Counted from the first letter of the stretch, positions 22,812 through 31,921 are shown. The stretch is 64,000 nt of DNA from Actinospineispora eucalypti (GCA_014208095.1 JACHMT010000001.1:1426001-1490000); one strand, 5' to 3'. Notes: a model not told the origin generated them from the letters alone. Numbers and translations: made by a program.

Positions 22812-24095
22812 GTGTTCGAACCAGGCGTGCGGGCCGGCATCCTTGCCACCGGCAGCGAGCTGCTGACCGGGCAGATCGTCGACCAGAACGGTCCATGGCT
22901 GGCCGAGCGGCTGGGCCGGCTGGGCATCGAGCTGGTGGACGAGCTGCTGGTCGGCGACCGGCGGGACGACCTGGCCGCCGGGCTGCGCTTCCTGGCCGGA
23001 CAGGGCCTGGATCTGATCATCACCACCGGCGGCCTCGGCCCCACCGCCGACGACGTGACCGCGGAGCTGGTCGCCGAGTTCGCCGGCGTGCCGATGGTGC
23101 TGGACCCGGCGCTGGAGCAGCGGATCGCGGACATCCTGCGCGGCTGGGCGGCCCGCCACGGGTTCGCCGGCGACGCGCTGGTCGCCGCCAACCGCAAGCA
23201 GGCCACCGTGCCCTCGGGCGCCACGGTGCTGAACCCGGTCGGCACCGCACCCGGGCTGGTGGTTTCCTTGGCGGGCGGCCCGCTGGTGCTGGTGTTGCCC
23301 GGACCGCCCCGCGAGGTGCGCGGCATGTGGGACGCCGCGCTGGGTACGCCCGAGGTGCGCGAGCTGCTCGCCCGCACCCCGCCGCTGCACACCACCCACC
23401 TGCGGATGTTCGGCCTGCCCGAGTCGGAGATCGCGCAGACGCTGCGCGAGGTGGGCGCCGAGCTGGATCTGGACGAGCTGGAGATCACCACCTGCCTGCG
23501 CCGGTCCGAGCTGGAGGTGGACCTGCGCTACCGGTCCGGGGCGGGCGAGGCGGTGGCCGAGAAACTGGCCGCCGAGATCACCCGCCGGCATGGGTCGTTC
23601 CTGGTCAGCACCGACGGGACGCCCACCGACGAGCAGGTGGGACGGCTGCTGGCCGGGCACCGGATCGGGCTGGGGGAGTCGTGCACCGGTGGCATGCTCG
23701 CCGGCCGGCTGACCGACCGCGCCGGGTCGTCCGAGTACCTGGTCGGCGGCGTGGTCGCCTACTCCAACGAGGCCAAGACCGCGCTGCTCGGCGTGCCGGC
23801 GGAGCTGATCGAGGCGCACGGCGCGGTGTCCCCCGAGGTGGCCAGGGCGATGGCCGACGGGGCGCGCGCGACCTTCCACTCGGACATCGGCGTCGGCATC
23901 ACCGGCGTGGCCGGCCCCGGCGGTGGCACGGAGGCCAAGCCGGTCGGTTACGTCTGCTTCTGCGTCACCACCGACGACGGCCGGGTGGAGGCGCGCGACC
24001 GGGTACTCCCCGGCAACCGCAACGACGTGCGGGAACGCTCCACCGACGTGGCCATGCATCTCATCCGCCGCATCCTCACCACGAGCGCGACCTAA
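22812..24095 (+). CDS. cinA: CinA: nucleotide-binding MoCF domain plus nicotinamide-nucleotide amidase
   Basis: A 427-residue two-domain CinA. The N-terminal MoCF-like domain has LATGSELLTGQIVDQNG, ITTGGLGPTADDVTAE and LPGPPREVRGMW (ADP-ribose pyrophosphatase-type in known CinA). The C-terminal amidase has LGESCTGGMLAGRLTD, VGGVVAYSNEAKTALLGV and GVAGPGGGTEAKPVG, the NMN deamidase signature with its Ser nucleophile in ESCTGG. It recycles pyridine nucleotide by-products. The GTG at 22812 (VFEPGVRAGILATG) gives the usual family length. Confidence 0.93.
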   Translation: MFEPGVRAGILATGSELLTGQIVDQNGPWLAERLGRLGIELVDELLVGDRRDDLAAGLRFLAGQGLDLIITTGGLGPTADDVTAELVAEFAGVPMVLDPALEQRIADILRGWAARHGFAGDALVAANRKQATVPSGATVLNPVGTAPGLVVSLAGGPLVLVLPGPPREVRGMWDAALGTPEVRELLARTPPLHTTHLRMFGLPESEIAQTLREVGAELDLDELEITTCLRRSELEVDLRYRSGAGEAVAEKLAAEITRRHGSFLVSTDGTPTDEQVGRLLAGHRIGLGESCTGGMLAGRLTDRAGSSEYLVGGVVAYSNEAKTALLGVPAELIEAHGAVSPEVARAMADGARATFHSDIGVGITGVAGPGGGTEAKPVGYVCFCVTTDDGRVEARDRVLPGNRNDVRERSTDVAMHLIRRILTTSAT

Positions 24096-24123
24096 CGCTG
24101 GACGTTATTAACGCGCTGCGTTA
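24093..24123. promoter_or_regulatory. Nested palindromic operator of the toxin-antitoxin unit
   Basis: TAACGC (24093-24098) and GCGTTA (24118-24123) are inverted arms enclosing a perfect 11-bp palindrome CGTTATTAACG (24103-24113). It sits in the 40 nt between cinA and the toxin gene, where toxin-antitoxin complexes usually autoregulate. Confidence 0.6.
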
Positions 24124-24134
24124 TGCTTTGCTGG

Positions 24135-24416
24135 GTGCTGAGGTCGTTCGGGGACAAGGACACCGAGCGGATATGGCGCCGGGAGCGCTCCAGGCGCTTG
24201 GATCCGAAGATCCAACGCGTTGCTCTCCGGAAGCTGTTGATTCTCGACGCCGCCGAAACGCTGGACGATCTGGCGGTGCCGCCGGGTAATCGCCTGGAGA
24301 AGCTTCGGGGCGATCGCGCTGGGCAGTACAGCGTGCGGATCAACCAGCAATGGCGCATCTGCTTCCGCTGGAGCGGCGCAGGCCCGGAGGAGGTGGAGAT
24401 CGTTGACTACCACTGA
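24135..24416 (+). CDS. higB: RelE/HigB-type toxin
   Basis: About 93 residues of the HigB/RelE ribonuclease fold: LRSFGDKDTERIW at the start, KIQRVALRKLLILDAAETLDDLAVPPGNRLEKLRGDRAGQYSVRINQQWRICFRW and a C-terminal VEIVDYH. The Arg/Tyr/His residues of the late strands (YSVRIN.QWRICF, DYH) match HigB toxins that cut mRNA on the ribosome. The GTG at 24135 is favoured by homology; an ATG at 24123 lies within the operator palindrome. The toxin precedes its antitoxin, the HigBA order, with 16 nt between them. Confidence 0.9.
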   Translation: MLRSFGDKDTERIWRRERSRRLDPKIQRVALRKLLILDAAETLDDLAVPPGNRLEKLRGDRAGQYSVRINQQWRICFRWSGAGPEEVEIVDYH

Positions 24417-24432
24417 AGGGAGTGATCACGTG

Positions 24433-24720
24433 ATGATGGAGCCCATACACCCCGGCGAGATTCTGGCCGAGGAGTATCTCGGACCATTGGGCATCACCCA
24501 GCACAAGCTGGCGGTTGGTATCAAGGTGCCGCCTCGTCGAATCAACGAGATCGTGCACGGCAAGCGCCGCATCAGTGCCGACACGGCACTCCGGCTCGCC
24601 CGCTATTTCGGTACTTCGGAGAGGTTCTGGTTGAACCTGCAGAGCCGGTACGACCTCGAGGTCGAGCGCGATCGCCTCGGAGCCACGCTCGAGGAGATCC
24701 GGCCGCTCAGGAGTGCCTGA
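24433..24720 (+). CDS. higA: HigA-type antitoxin (XRE HTH)
   Basis: A 95-residue protein: PIHPGEILAEEYLGPLGITQHKLAVGIKVPPRRINEIVHGKRRISADTALRLARYFGTSERFWLNLQSRYDLE. This is the canonical HigA/VapI pattern with an HTH and the FWLNLQ..YDLE tail. It neutralises HigB and, with it, represses the operon at the palindrome upstream. GAAGGGAG precedes ATG 24433, though GTG 24430 and TTG 24403 are in frame and the latter would overlap higB. It is convergent with the XRE/MmyB gene, with only one nt between stops. Confidence 0.92.
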   Translation: MMEPIHPGEILAEEYLGPLGITQHKLAVGIKVPPRRINEIVHGKRRISADTALRLARYFGTSERFWLNLQSRYDLEVERDRLGATLEEIRPLRSA

Positions 24721-24721
24721 C

Positions 24722-25519
24722 TCAGCCGGTGCGCAGGATTTCGGTGGTGTGCTGGTTGGCGGGGAAGAAGGCCTCGATGGCCAGCTCGGCCACGGTGACG
24801 TCCAGCGGGGTGCCGAACGTGGTGACCGTGCTGAAGAAAGCCAGCTCGCCGGACTCGTGGCACAGCCGCAGCGGGACCACCACGTCACCCGGCCCGGGGT
24901 GCTCGACCAGCGGCACCTCGTCCGCGCACGGGTAGCCGAGGAGCTCCTCGAGCAGCTCGGAGAGCCCGAGGTCGGCGGTGTGTTCCACCTGCCGGCGCAG
25001 CCGGCCGAGCAGGTGGCCGCGCCATTCGCCCAGGTTGGCGATGCGCGGGGCCATGCCGTCCGGGTGCAGGCTGATGCGCAGCGCGTTCGCCGGTTGCTCC
25101 AGCAGCGCCGGGTCCACCTCGGCCAGCATCAGGGGCAGCGCGGCGTTGCCGTCCACCAGGTTCCACTGCCGGTCCACGGCGATGGCCGGGTACGGCTCGT
25201 GGCCGAGCAGCACCTGGCGCACCGCGTCCCTGATCACGGCCATCGGTGCCGTGTCCAGCGCGCGCTCCTGGTACACCGGCGCGTACCCGGCGGCCATGAG
25301 CATCTGGTTGCGCTCGCGCAGCGGCAGGTCGAGCTGCTCGGCCAGGTGCATCACCATGTCCCGGCTGGGCGCCGAGCGACCGGTCTCCACGAAGCTCAGG
25401 TGGCGGGTGGAGATGTCGGCCTGGATCGAGAGGTCGAGCTGGGACAACCGCCGGTGCTGGCGCCACTTGCGCAACAGGTCGCCAACCGTCGGCTGCGTAG
25501 TCACCACCATGCCGAGCAC
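24722..25519 (-). CDS. XRE HTH regulator with MmyB-like ligand-binding domain
   Basis: A 265-residue regulator. The N-terminal HTH is VGDLLRKWRQHRRLSQLDLSIQADISTRHLSFVETGRSAPSRDM, and the C-terminal MmyB-like PAS domain runs from YPAIAVDRQWNLVDGNAALPLML to LAFFSTVTTFGTPLDVTVAELAIEAFFPAN. Such MmyB-type proteins in actinomycetes can bind fatty acyl ligands and often control an adjacent dehydrogenase gene; none is adjacent here. The start may be ATG 25519 or 25510. It is divergent from the two-component system. Confidence 0.88.
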   Translation of the reverse strand: MLGMVVTTQPTVGDLLRKWRQHRRLSQLDLSIQADISTRHLSFVETGRSAPSRDMVMHLAEQLDLPLRERNQMLMAAGYAPVYQERALDTAPMAVIRDAVRQVLLGHEPYPAIAVDRQWNLVDGNAALPLMLAEVDPALLEQPANALRISLHPDGMAPRIANLGEWRGHLLGRLRRQVEHTADLGLSELLEELLGYPCADEVPLVEHPGPGDVVVPLRLCHESGELAFFSTVTTFGTPLDVTVAELAIEAFFPANQHTTEILRTG

Positions 25520-25612
25520 GCTACCGACTCACCCTGACAGAAACTTTCGGCACACAGGAAATACACAGATTCCCCTCATCGCGAGCACAACTGGCGTGAT
25601 CACACTGGCAAC

Positions 25613-26362
25613 ATGTCCGCCATGAACGCAGCCACGAACGGCGCGGCCCGTGATCAGCTCCGCCGGCCGGACGGCGGCCCGGTCCGGGTGTTGGTGGTCG
25701 ACGACGAGGCCACGCTGACCGAGCTGCTGTCCATGGCGCTGCGCTACGAGGGCTGGGACGTGAAGGGCGCCGGCGACGGGCTGACCGCGGTGAAGCTGGC
25801 CCGCGAGTTCCGGCCGGACGCGGTGGTACTGGACATCATGCTGCCGGACATCGACGGGCTCGAGGTGCTGCGCCGCATCCACTCCGAGTCGCCGGACGTG
25901 CCCGTCCTGTTCCTCACCGCCAAGGACGCCGTGGAGGACCGCATCGCCGGGCTGACCGCCGGCGGGGACGACTACGTCTCCAAGCCGTTCAGCCTCGAGG
26001 AGGTGGTGGCCCGCCTGCGCGGCCTGATGCGCCGGGCCGGCCGGGGCTCGCAGCGGGCGGACGCGCAGCTGGTGGTCGGTGACCTGAGCCTGGACGAGGA
26101 CAGCCGCGAGGTGCGCCGGGGCGGCGACTCGATCTCGCTCACCGCCACCGAGTTCGAGCTGCTCCGCTACCTGATGCGCAACCCGCGCCGGGTGCTCTCC
26201 AAGGCGCAGATCCTGGACCGGGTGTGGAACTACGACTTCGGCGGCCAGTCCAACGTGGTCGAGCTGTACATCTCCTACCTGCGCAAGAAGATCGACGCCG
26301 GCCGCCCGCCGATGATCCACACGCTGCGTGGCGCGGGCTACGCCCTACGCCCGGCGGAATGA
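25613..26362 (+). CDS. OmpR/PhoB-family response regulator
   Basis: A 249-residue response regulator. The receiver has VRVLVVDDEATL (acidic pair), VLDIMLPDIDG with phospho-acceptor D74, FLTAKDA and the GGDDYVSKPF lysine. The winged-helix effector covers VGDLSLDEDSREVRRGGDSISLTATEFELLRYLMRNPRRVLSK to RGAGYALR. The long, polar N-terminal extension of about 20 residues recalls TrcR/MprA-type regulators. It precedes and overlaps its histidine kinase by ATGA, a standard two-component operon. Confidence 0.92.
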   Translation: MSAMNAATNGAARDQLRRPDGGPVRVLVVDDEATLTELLSMALRYEGWDVKGAGDGLTAVKLAREFRPDAVVLDIMLPDIDGLEVLRRIHSESPDVPVLFLTAKDAVEDRIAGLTAGGDDYVSKPFSLEEVVARLRGLMRRAGRGSQRADAQLVVGDLSLDEDSREVRRGGDSISLTATEFELLRYLMRNPRRVLSKAQILDRVWNYDFGGQSNVVELYISYLRKKIDAGRPPMIHTLRGAGYALRPAE

Positions 26363-27870
26363 ACGGCCCGGCCTCCTGGCGCGGCCGGGTGGCCGCCCTG
26401 CCGCTGCGCACCCGGTTGCTGGTGGCCATGATCGCGCTGTTCTCGGTGATGTCCCTGGTGGTCGGGGCGATCTCGCTGGTGCTGCTGCGCGACCACCTGA
26501 TCGACCAGCTGGACCTTCAGCTGCAGGGGGTGGGCAACCGGGTGGTGCAGGCCTACAGCCACCCGCCGGACGGCGAGCACCATTCGGTGCCGGACGGCAA
26601 CGGCCCGTACTTCCTGCGCGCCTCCGGGCTGCCGGTGGGCACGCTGGGCGCGCGGATCAAGGACGACGAGGTGCGGCCGGCCGGGGTGATCGACGAGGAC
26701 GGGGTGTCCCGGGTGACCGACGAGGAAGCCAACCGGGACCTGCTCGACGTGCCCAGCGACGGCGACCAGCACACCCGGCAGGTCGGCGACCTGGGCGAGT
26801 ACCGGCTGTACGCGGTGCAGCGGTCCTCGGACCGGACGATGATCGTCGGCCTGCCGTTGGAGTCGGTGAACACCACACTGGCCAACCTGGCCCGCATCGA
26901 GATCACCGTCGCGGCGGTCGGTCTGGTGGTGGCCGGGCTGGCCAGCACGCTGATCGTGCGCCGCGCGCTGCGCCCGCTGCGCCGGGTGGCGGCCACCGCC
27001 GGCCGGGTCGCCGAGCTGCGCCTGGACCGGGGCGAGGTGGCGCTGGCCGAGCGGGTGGCGCCGGCCGACACCGACCCGCGCACCGAGGTCGGCCAGGTGG
27101 GCAACGCGCTGAACCGGATGCTCGAGCACGTGGAGGCCGCGCTGGAGGCGCGGCACGCCAGTGAGACCCAGCTGCGCCAGTTCCTGGCCGATGCCAGCCA
27201 CGAGCTGCGCACCCCGCTCGCCGCCATCCGGGGCTACGCCGAGCTGACCACCCGGCGGGCGGGCGGCGGTCCCGGTGACGACGTCCCGGAGGACGTGGCG
27301 CACGCGCTGCGCCGGGTGTCCTCCCAGGCCGAGCGGATGACCTCACTGGTGGAGGACATGCTGCTGCTCGCCCGGCTGGACGCCGGCCGGCCGCTGGCCC
27401 GCGAGCCGGTGGACCTGTCCCAGCTGGTGGTGGACGCCGTCTCGGACGCGCACGCCGCCGGCCCCGACCACCGGTGGCGGCTGGCCCTCCCGGATGAGGC
27501 GGTCACCGTGACCGGCGACGCCCCCCGGCTGTCCCAGGTCCTGGCCAACCTGCTGGCCAACGCCCGCGTGCACACCCCGCCGGGCACCACGGTGCGCGCC
27601 GAGCTGGCCGCCGCGCCGAGCGGCGCCTGGCTGCGGGTGATCGACGACGGCCCGGGCATCCCGCCCGGGCTGCTGCCGCACGTGTTCGGCCGCTTCGCCC
27701 GGGGCGACAGCTCCCGCTCCCGCGCCGCCGGCAGCACCGGCCTGGGCCTGGCCATCGCGCAGGCGGTGGTGATCGCCCACGCCGGCCAGATCGGGGTGCG
27801 CAGCGCCCCCGGCGGCACCGAGTTCACCGTCTACCTCCCCACCAACGGCCACCACCACCCCGGGTCCTGA
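26359..27870 (+). CDS. Sensor histidine kinase, HAMP-containing (TrcS-like)
   Basis: A 503-residue kinase with two transmembrane helices (about residues 18-45 and 178-198). It has an extracellular sensor of about 130 residues rich in Asp/Gly, a HAMP segment (ALRPLRRVAATAGRVAELRLD), the dimerisation helix FLADASHELRTPLAAIRGY with H281 as the phosphorylated histidine, and the ATPase N, G1 and G2 boxes (NLLANARVHTPPG, DDGPGIPPGL, GSTGLGLAIAQAV). The ATG at 26359 overlaps the regulator stop. No neighbouring gene shows what it senses. Confidence 0.92.
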   Translation: MNGPASWRGRVAALPLRTRLLVAMIALFSVMSLVVGAISLVLLRDHLIDQLDLQLQGVGNRVVQAYSHPPDGEHHSVPDGNGPYFLRASGLPVGTLGARIKDDEVRPAGVIDEDGVSRVTDEEANRDLLDVPSDGDQHTRQVGDLGEYRLYAVQRSSDRTMIVGLPLESVNTTLANLARIEITVAAVGLVVAGLASTLIVRRALRPLRRVAATAGRVAELRLDRGEVALAERVAPADTDPRTEVGQVGNALNRMLEHVEAALEARHASETQLRQFLADASHELRTPLAAIRGYAELTTRRAGGGPGDDVPEDVAHALRRVSSQAERMTSLVEDMLLLARLDAGRPLAREPVDLSQLVVDAVSDAHAAGPDHRWRLALPDEAVTVTGDAPRLSQVLANLLANARVHTPPGTTVRAELAAAPSGAWLRVIDDGPGIPPGLLPHVFGRFARGDSSRSRAAGSTGLGLAIAQAVVIAHAGQIGVRSAPGGTEFTVYLPTNGHHHPGS

Positions 27871-27886
27871 CCCGGCGGCAGCCGCC

Positions 27887-28084
27887 TTAACCCGTGGGCG
27901 CGACGCGGGTTAGGGCGGTGCGGGTTATGGAGAGTTGGTGGGCTACCTCGGCGGTGATCACTTCGGCGCGCAGGTCGGCGTGTTCGGGGTGCTGGGACAG
28001 AGCGCGGTAGCGCCAGACCACGTCCTCCAGCGCGGTGAGGAAGTGTTCGGTGATGGCGTGGCGCTGGAACTGGCGATCGGTCAT
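27887..28084 (-). CDS. Small hypothetical protein (65 aa)
   Basis: Sixty-five residues, mostly helical (ITEHFLTALEDVVWRYRALSQHPEHADLRAEVITAEVAHQLSITRTAL). No family is recognised. The RBS GGAGGA 7 nt before ATG 28084 and normal codon use support it being real. It is convergent with the kinase gene, 16 nt away. Confidence 0.6.
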   Translation of the reverse strand: MTDRQFQRHAITEHFLTALEDVVWRYRALSQHPEHADLRAEVITAEVAHQLSITRTALTRVAPTG

Positions 28085-28281
28085 GACGGATTCCTCCGGT
28101 GATTGCGGGCTGGGTCAGGAGCTGGGGAGGGGCCGCTGACACAGCGCGCTGGAGGTGCGCTTGTAGTCCAGGTGCCGACGACTCACGAGCCTTCTCGACA
28201 CCGTCATATCTCTACTAATACCGTCAACTTTCGGTTCGTTCAAGGTGCTTGTTTGTCACAGCGCGGCGTACTCTCGAGAAG

Positions 28282-29484
28282 GTGAATGCCACTCCGCTGT
28301 CTGTGCTGGACCTGTCCCCGGTGCCCGCCGGCGGCACCGCGGCCGACGCGCTGCGCAACACCGTCGACCTGGCCCAGGTGGCCGAGCGGTGCGGTTACCA
28401 CCGGTTCTGGGTGGCCGAGCACCACCTGGCGTCCGGCGTGGCGTCCTCGGCGCCGGGGGTGCTGGTCGCGCTGGTCGCCGCCGCGACGGACCGGATCCGG
28501 GTCGGCTCCGGCGCCGTGCAGATGCCCAACCTGCCCGCGCTGGTCGCCGCCGAGCAGTTCGGCACGGTGGCCGCGCTGCACCCGGGCCGGATCGACCTGG
28601 GCCTGGGCCGGTTCGACCTGCGGAAAATTCTCAACAAACGGGCCGGCGGTGGGCCGCCGGCCCGTTTGCCGAGCGGGCGCCCAGTTAGGCGCACGCGGGA
28701 GACCGAGACCGGCGGCGGGGCACCGCCCGGCATCCCGGACGTGGGCGACCGCGAGGTGGACGGCGTCTCGCTGCCCCGGCCGAGCTTCTACGCCGGCGAC
28801 CCGGCGACCTACCAACTGCTCGGTGATCTCCTGAACTACCGCCTGGACGAGCCGGGGCCGGTCTACGGCGAGCAGCTGGCCGACATCCTGGCCTTCCTGG
28901 AGGGCCGCTACCCCGGGCCGGACGGTGAGCCGCTGCCGGTGCTGCCCGCGCAGGGCGCCGACCTGGAGGTCTGGGTCTTCGGCACCACGCCGGGGGAGAG
29001 CGCGCGGGCGGCCGGTGCCGCCGGCCTGCCGTTCGCCGCCAGCTACCACATCCTGCCCACCTTCGTGCTGGAGACGGTGGCCGCGTACCGGGAGGCGTTC
29101 CGGCCGTCGCGGTACCTGAAGGAACCGCACGTGATGGTTTCCGCCGACGTGGTGGTCGCGGACGACGACACCGTCGCCGCCGAGCTGGCCGCGCCGTACG
29201 GCCAGTGGGTGCTGGACATCAAGGCCGGCCGGGGCGCGAAGCCCTACGTGACGCCGGCCGAGGCCAGGGCGCGGGTGTGGACCGAGGAGGAACGGGCCGG
29301 CGTGGCGGACCGGCTGGCCACCCAGTTCGTCGGCTCGCCCGAGACGGTGGTGGGGAAGCTGCGCGCGCTGGTCGAGGTGACCGGGGCGGACGAGCTGGTG
29401 GTCACCACGATCACCACCGAGCACGCCGACCGGGTGCGCAGCCACGAGCTGCTGGCCAAGCACTGGATCGGGGAGAAGGCGTGA
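28282..29484 (+). CDS. LLM-class flavin-dependent oxidoreductase with in-frame hairpin insert
   Basis: A 400-residue bacterial luciferase-like protein (TIM barrel using reduced FMN or F420). The N-terminal barrel ([13 protein letters not shown].., [47 protein letters not shown]) and C-terminal half ([25 protein letters not shown]) match the 'alkane/luciferase' group. Between LGLGR and the region of [14 protein letters not shown] lies an abnormal 35-40 residue stretch ([17 protein letters not shown]..). It is encoded by a perfect 14-bp hairpin (28636-28667) followed by a palindromic repeat (28675-28692), so an insertion keeps the frame. The GTG at 28282 starts the gene. Its stop overlaps the next start (GTGA). 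Confidence 0.85.
   Translation: MNATPLSVLDLSPVPAGGTAADALRNTVDLAQVAERCGYHRFWVAEHHLASGVASSAPGVLVALVAAATDRIRVGSGAVQMPNLPALVAAEQFGTVAALHPGRIDLGLGRFDLRKILNKRAGGGPPARLPSGRPVRRTRETETGGGAPPGIPDVGDREVDGVSLPRPSFYAGDPATYQLLGDLLNYRLDEPGPVYGEQLADILAFLEGRYPGPDGEPLPVLPAQGADLEVWVFGTTPGESARAAGAAGLPFAASYHILPTFVLETVAAYREAFRPSRYLKEPHVMVSADVVVADDDTVAAELAAPYGQWVLDIKAGRGAKPYVTPAEARARVWTEEERAGVADRLATQFVGSPETVVGKLRALVEVTGADELVVTTITTEHADRVRSHELLAKHWIGEKA
28636..28692. repeat. In-frame palindromic insert, copy B, with perfect 14-bp hairpin
   Basis: AAACGGGCCGGCGG (28636-28649) and CCGCCGGCCCGTTT (28654-28667) are perfectly complementary around TGGG. The following GGGCGCCCAGTTAGGCGC (28675-28692) matches the dispersed palindrome; its downstream CACGCGGGAGA resembles that at 53651-53672. 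All lie inside an open frame. Confidence 0.8.
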
Positions 29485-30602
29485 CCCACCTGGCCGTGCA
29501 GCTCGACCCGGCGGTGGTGCGGGAACCACACCGGGCCGAGTCGTGGGTCTCGCTGGTCGGGGCCGCCGAACGGGCCGGGTTCGACTTCGTGGCGATCCCG
29601 GACTCGTTCCGGCGCGGCCAGCTGGACGCGGTGGCGATCGCCGCCCGGGTCGCGCCGGCCACCTCGGCGATCGGCCTGGTGCCCACGGCCACCGTGACCC
29701 ACACCGAGCCGTTCCACCTGTCCAAGGCGATCGGCACGCTGGACTTCGTCAGCCTGGGCCGGGCCGGTTGGGCGCCCGACGTCACCCGTACCGAGGCGGA
29801 GGCGGCGCTGTTCGGCCGCAAGTCCGCCGCTCCGGCCGACGCGCTGTGGCGGGAGCTGGCCGAGGCGGTCGAGGTGGTGGTCCGGCTGTGGGACAGCTGG
29901 GAGGACGACGCGGTCATCCGGGACGCCGCCACCGGCCGGTACGTCGACCGGGAGAAACTGCACTACATCGACTTCGCCGGCGAGTTCTTCTCGGTGAAGG
30001 GGCCGTCCATCACGCCGCGTTCGCCGCAGGCGCATCCGCTGGTGGTGCTGCGGGCCGACGAGCCGAGCGCCTTGCCGGTGGTCGGCCGGTGGGCCGACGT
30101 GGCTCGGGTGACCGCCCCCGACCTGGCCGAAGCGGCCGCCGCCCGGCGCCGGGTGCGCGACGCGGTGACGGCGGCCGGCCGCTCCCCGGAGTCGGTGGCG
30201 GTGCTCCTCGACGTGCCCACCCCCCTTGCTTTGCGTGGAGATAGGCAACATTCAGGCGCCCATACGGCCGGGCTCGCGGACTTCATCGAACGGGCGGTGC
30301 GCGAAGGGGCGGCGGACGGCGTCACCCTGCTGCCGGCGGCGCCGGCCGACGAGCTGCCGGTGTTCGCCGACGAGCTGGTGCCGCTGCTGGCCGACCGCGG
30401 CCTGCGCCCGCCCGCCGGAGCGGCGGCTGGGTTTCCGTCGGGCGCCGAGCCGGGCGCCCGCGCCATGCCGGCTTCGCCGACTGGGTTTCCGTCGGGCGCC
30501 GAACTGGGCGCCCGCCCCATGCCGGCTTCGCCGGCGCGAACGCTGCGCCAGCGGTTCGGGCTGGCCCGGCCGGCGAACCATTTCACGGAGGTCCGGGCGT
30601 GA
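29481..30602 (+). CDS. LLM-class flavin-dependent oxidoreductase with tandem 18-residue repeat
   Basis: A 373-residue luciferase-like protein. [59 protein letters not shown] and [22 protein letters not shown] are the family blocks. Near the C-terminus, two tandem copies of GFPSGAE(P/L)GAR.MPASP (18 residues, 54 nt each, 30427-30534) are inserted before a [20 protein letters not shown] tail; they correspond to the palindromic repeat. A second oddity is the less GC-rich stretch around 30227-30270 ([16 protein letters not shown]). The GTG at 29481 overlaps the preceding stop and the gene's own stop overlaps the next GTG. Confidence 0.85.
   Translation: MTHLAVQLDPAVVREPHRAESWVSLVGAAERAGFDFVAIPDSFRRGQLDAVAIAARVAPATSAIGLVPTATVTHTEPFHLSKAIGTLDFVSLGRAGWAPDVTRTEAEAALFGRKSAAPADALWRELAEAVEVVVRLWDSWEDDAVIRDAATGRYVDREKLHYIDFAGEFFSVKGPSITPRSPQAHPLVVLRADEPSALPVVGRWADVARVTAPDLAEAAAARRRVRDAVTAAGRSPESVAVLLDVPTPLALRGDRQHSGAHTAGLADFIERAVREGAADGVTLLPAAPADELPVFADELVPLLADRGLRPPAGAAAGFPSGAEPGARAMPASPTGFPSGAELGARPMPASPARTLRQRFGLARPANHFTEVRA
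30427..30534. repeat. Two tandem 54-nt in-frame copies (C1, C2) of the palindromic repeat
   Basis: Both units run from CTGGGTTTCCGTCGGGCGCC to GGCTTCGCC(G) with period exactly 54 nt (18 codons). The core of C2, GGGCGCCGAACTGGGCGCCC (30494-30513), is the reverse complement form of copy A at 18181-18200. Confidence 0.85.
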
Positions 30603-31921
30603 AGAAGCAGGTACACCTGGCCGCGCACTTCCCCGGGGTGAACAACACCACCGTGTGGAGCGATCCAGCCTCCGGCAGCCAGACCGACTTCACCTCCTTC
30701 GTGCACTTCGCCCGCACCGCCGAGCGCGGCCTGTTCGACTTCCTGTTCCTGGCCGAGGGACTGCGGCTGCGCGAGCATCGGGGGCAGATTCACGACCTCG
30801 ACGTGGTCGGCCGGCCGGACACCTTCACCGTGCTCAACGCGCTCGCCGCGGTGACCACCCACCTGGGTCTCGGCGGCACCATCAACACCACCTTCAACGA
30901 GCCCTACGAGGTGGCCAAGCAGTTCGCCTCGCTGGACCACCTGTCCGGCGGGCGCGCCGCGTGGAACCTGGTGACCAGCTCGGACGCGTTCACCGGGGAG
31001 AACTTCCGGCGCGGCGGGTTCCTCCGGCCCGAGCAGCGCTACCAGCGCGCGGCGGAGATCCTTGAGGTGACCAAGAAGTTCTGGGACGGCGGCGACGTGG
31101 ACCACCGCGGCGAACAGTTCCAGGTGCGCGGCCGGCTGGACCTGCCGCCCAGCCCGCAGGGTTACCCGGTGTTCCTGCAGTCCGGGGACTCGGACGAGGG
31201 CCGTGAGTTCGGCGCGGCCACCGCCGACGCGATCTTCTCCCGGCACGGCTCACTGGCTGCCGGCCAGGCCTTCTACCGGGACCTGAAGGGCCGGATGCCC
31301 CGCTACGGACGGCGCCCGGACGACCTGAAGATCCTCCCGGCGGCCACCTTCGTGCTCGGTGACACCCCGGCGGACGCCCTCGAGCGGGCGGATCATGTAC
31401 GCCGGCAGCAGGTCAGCGGGCCGACCGCGATCGCCTTCCTCGAGCAGGTGTGGGGCCGGGACCTCTCGGCCTACGACCCGGACGGCCCGCTGCCCGACGT
31501 CGACCCGGACCCGGCCGGCGTGAACATCACCCGGGGCCGGGTGCGGCACGAGCGGGACACCGCCACGCTGGCCAAACAGTGGCGGGAGCTGGCCGAGGCC
31601 GGCAACCTGAGCATCCGCGAGCTCATCGTCGAGACCACCGCCCGCCAGTCCTTCATCGGCACGCCCGCCGAGGTGGCCGAGCAGATCGACGACTACGTGC
31701 AGCGGGACGCCGCCGACGGCTTCATCCTGGTCCCCCACCTCACCCCCACCGGCCTGGACGAGTTCGTCGCCAAGGTCATCCCCGAACTCCAGTCCCGAGG
31801 CGTCTACCGCACCGAGTACACCGGCCCCACCCTCCGCGACCACCTCGCCACCCCACCGCCTCCCCGCTCTCCCGCGAGTCGGCGTTCCCAGCACCCTGAG
31901 TCGACGCTCTCGGCGCACTGA
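30599..31921 (+). CDS. NtaA/SnaA/DszA-type flavin monooxygenase (LLM class)
   Basis: A 440-residue monooxygenase of the NtaA/DszA group, larger than the two genes before it. It begins [19 protein letters not shown], and DFTSFVHFARTAERGLFDFLFLAEGLRLR, TFNEPYEVAKQFASLDHLSGGRAAWNLVTSSD, NFRRGG and GVYRTEY are family-specific. Known members oxidise chelators, sulfones or streptogramins with reduced FMN from a separate reductase; no flavin reductase is adjacent here. The last 20-25 residues (PPPPRSPASRRSQHPESTLSAH) come from the 22-nt repeat array, and the stop TGA (31919-31921) is part of repeat unit CTGAGTC. Confidence 0.88.
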   Translation: MKKQVHLAAHFPGVNNTTVWSDPASGSQTDFTSFVHFARTAERGLFDFLFLAEGLRLREHRGQIHDLDVVGRPDTFTVLNALAAVTTHLGLGGTINTTFNEPYEVAKQFASLDHLSGGRAAWNLVTSSDAFTGENFRRGGFLRPEQRYQRAAEILEVTKKFWDGGDVDHRGEQFQVRGRLDLPPSPQGYPVFLQSGDSDEGREFGAATADAIFSRHGSLAAGQAFYRDLKGRMPRYGRRPDDLKILPAATFVLGDTPADALERADHVRRQQVSGPTAIAFLEQVWGRDLSAYDPDGPLPDVDPDPAGVNITRGRVRHERDTATLAKQWRELAEAGNLSIRELIVETTARQSFIGTPAEVAEQIDDYVQRDAADGFILVPHLTPTGLDEFVAKVIPELQSRGVYRTEYTGPTLRDHLATPPPPRSPASRRSQHPESTLSAH

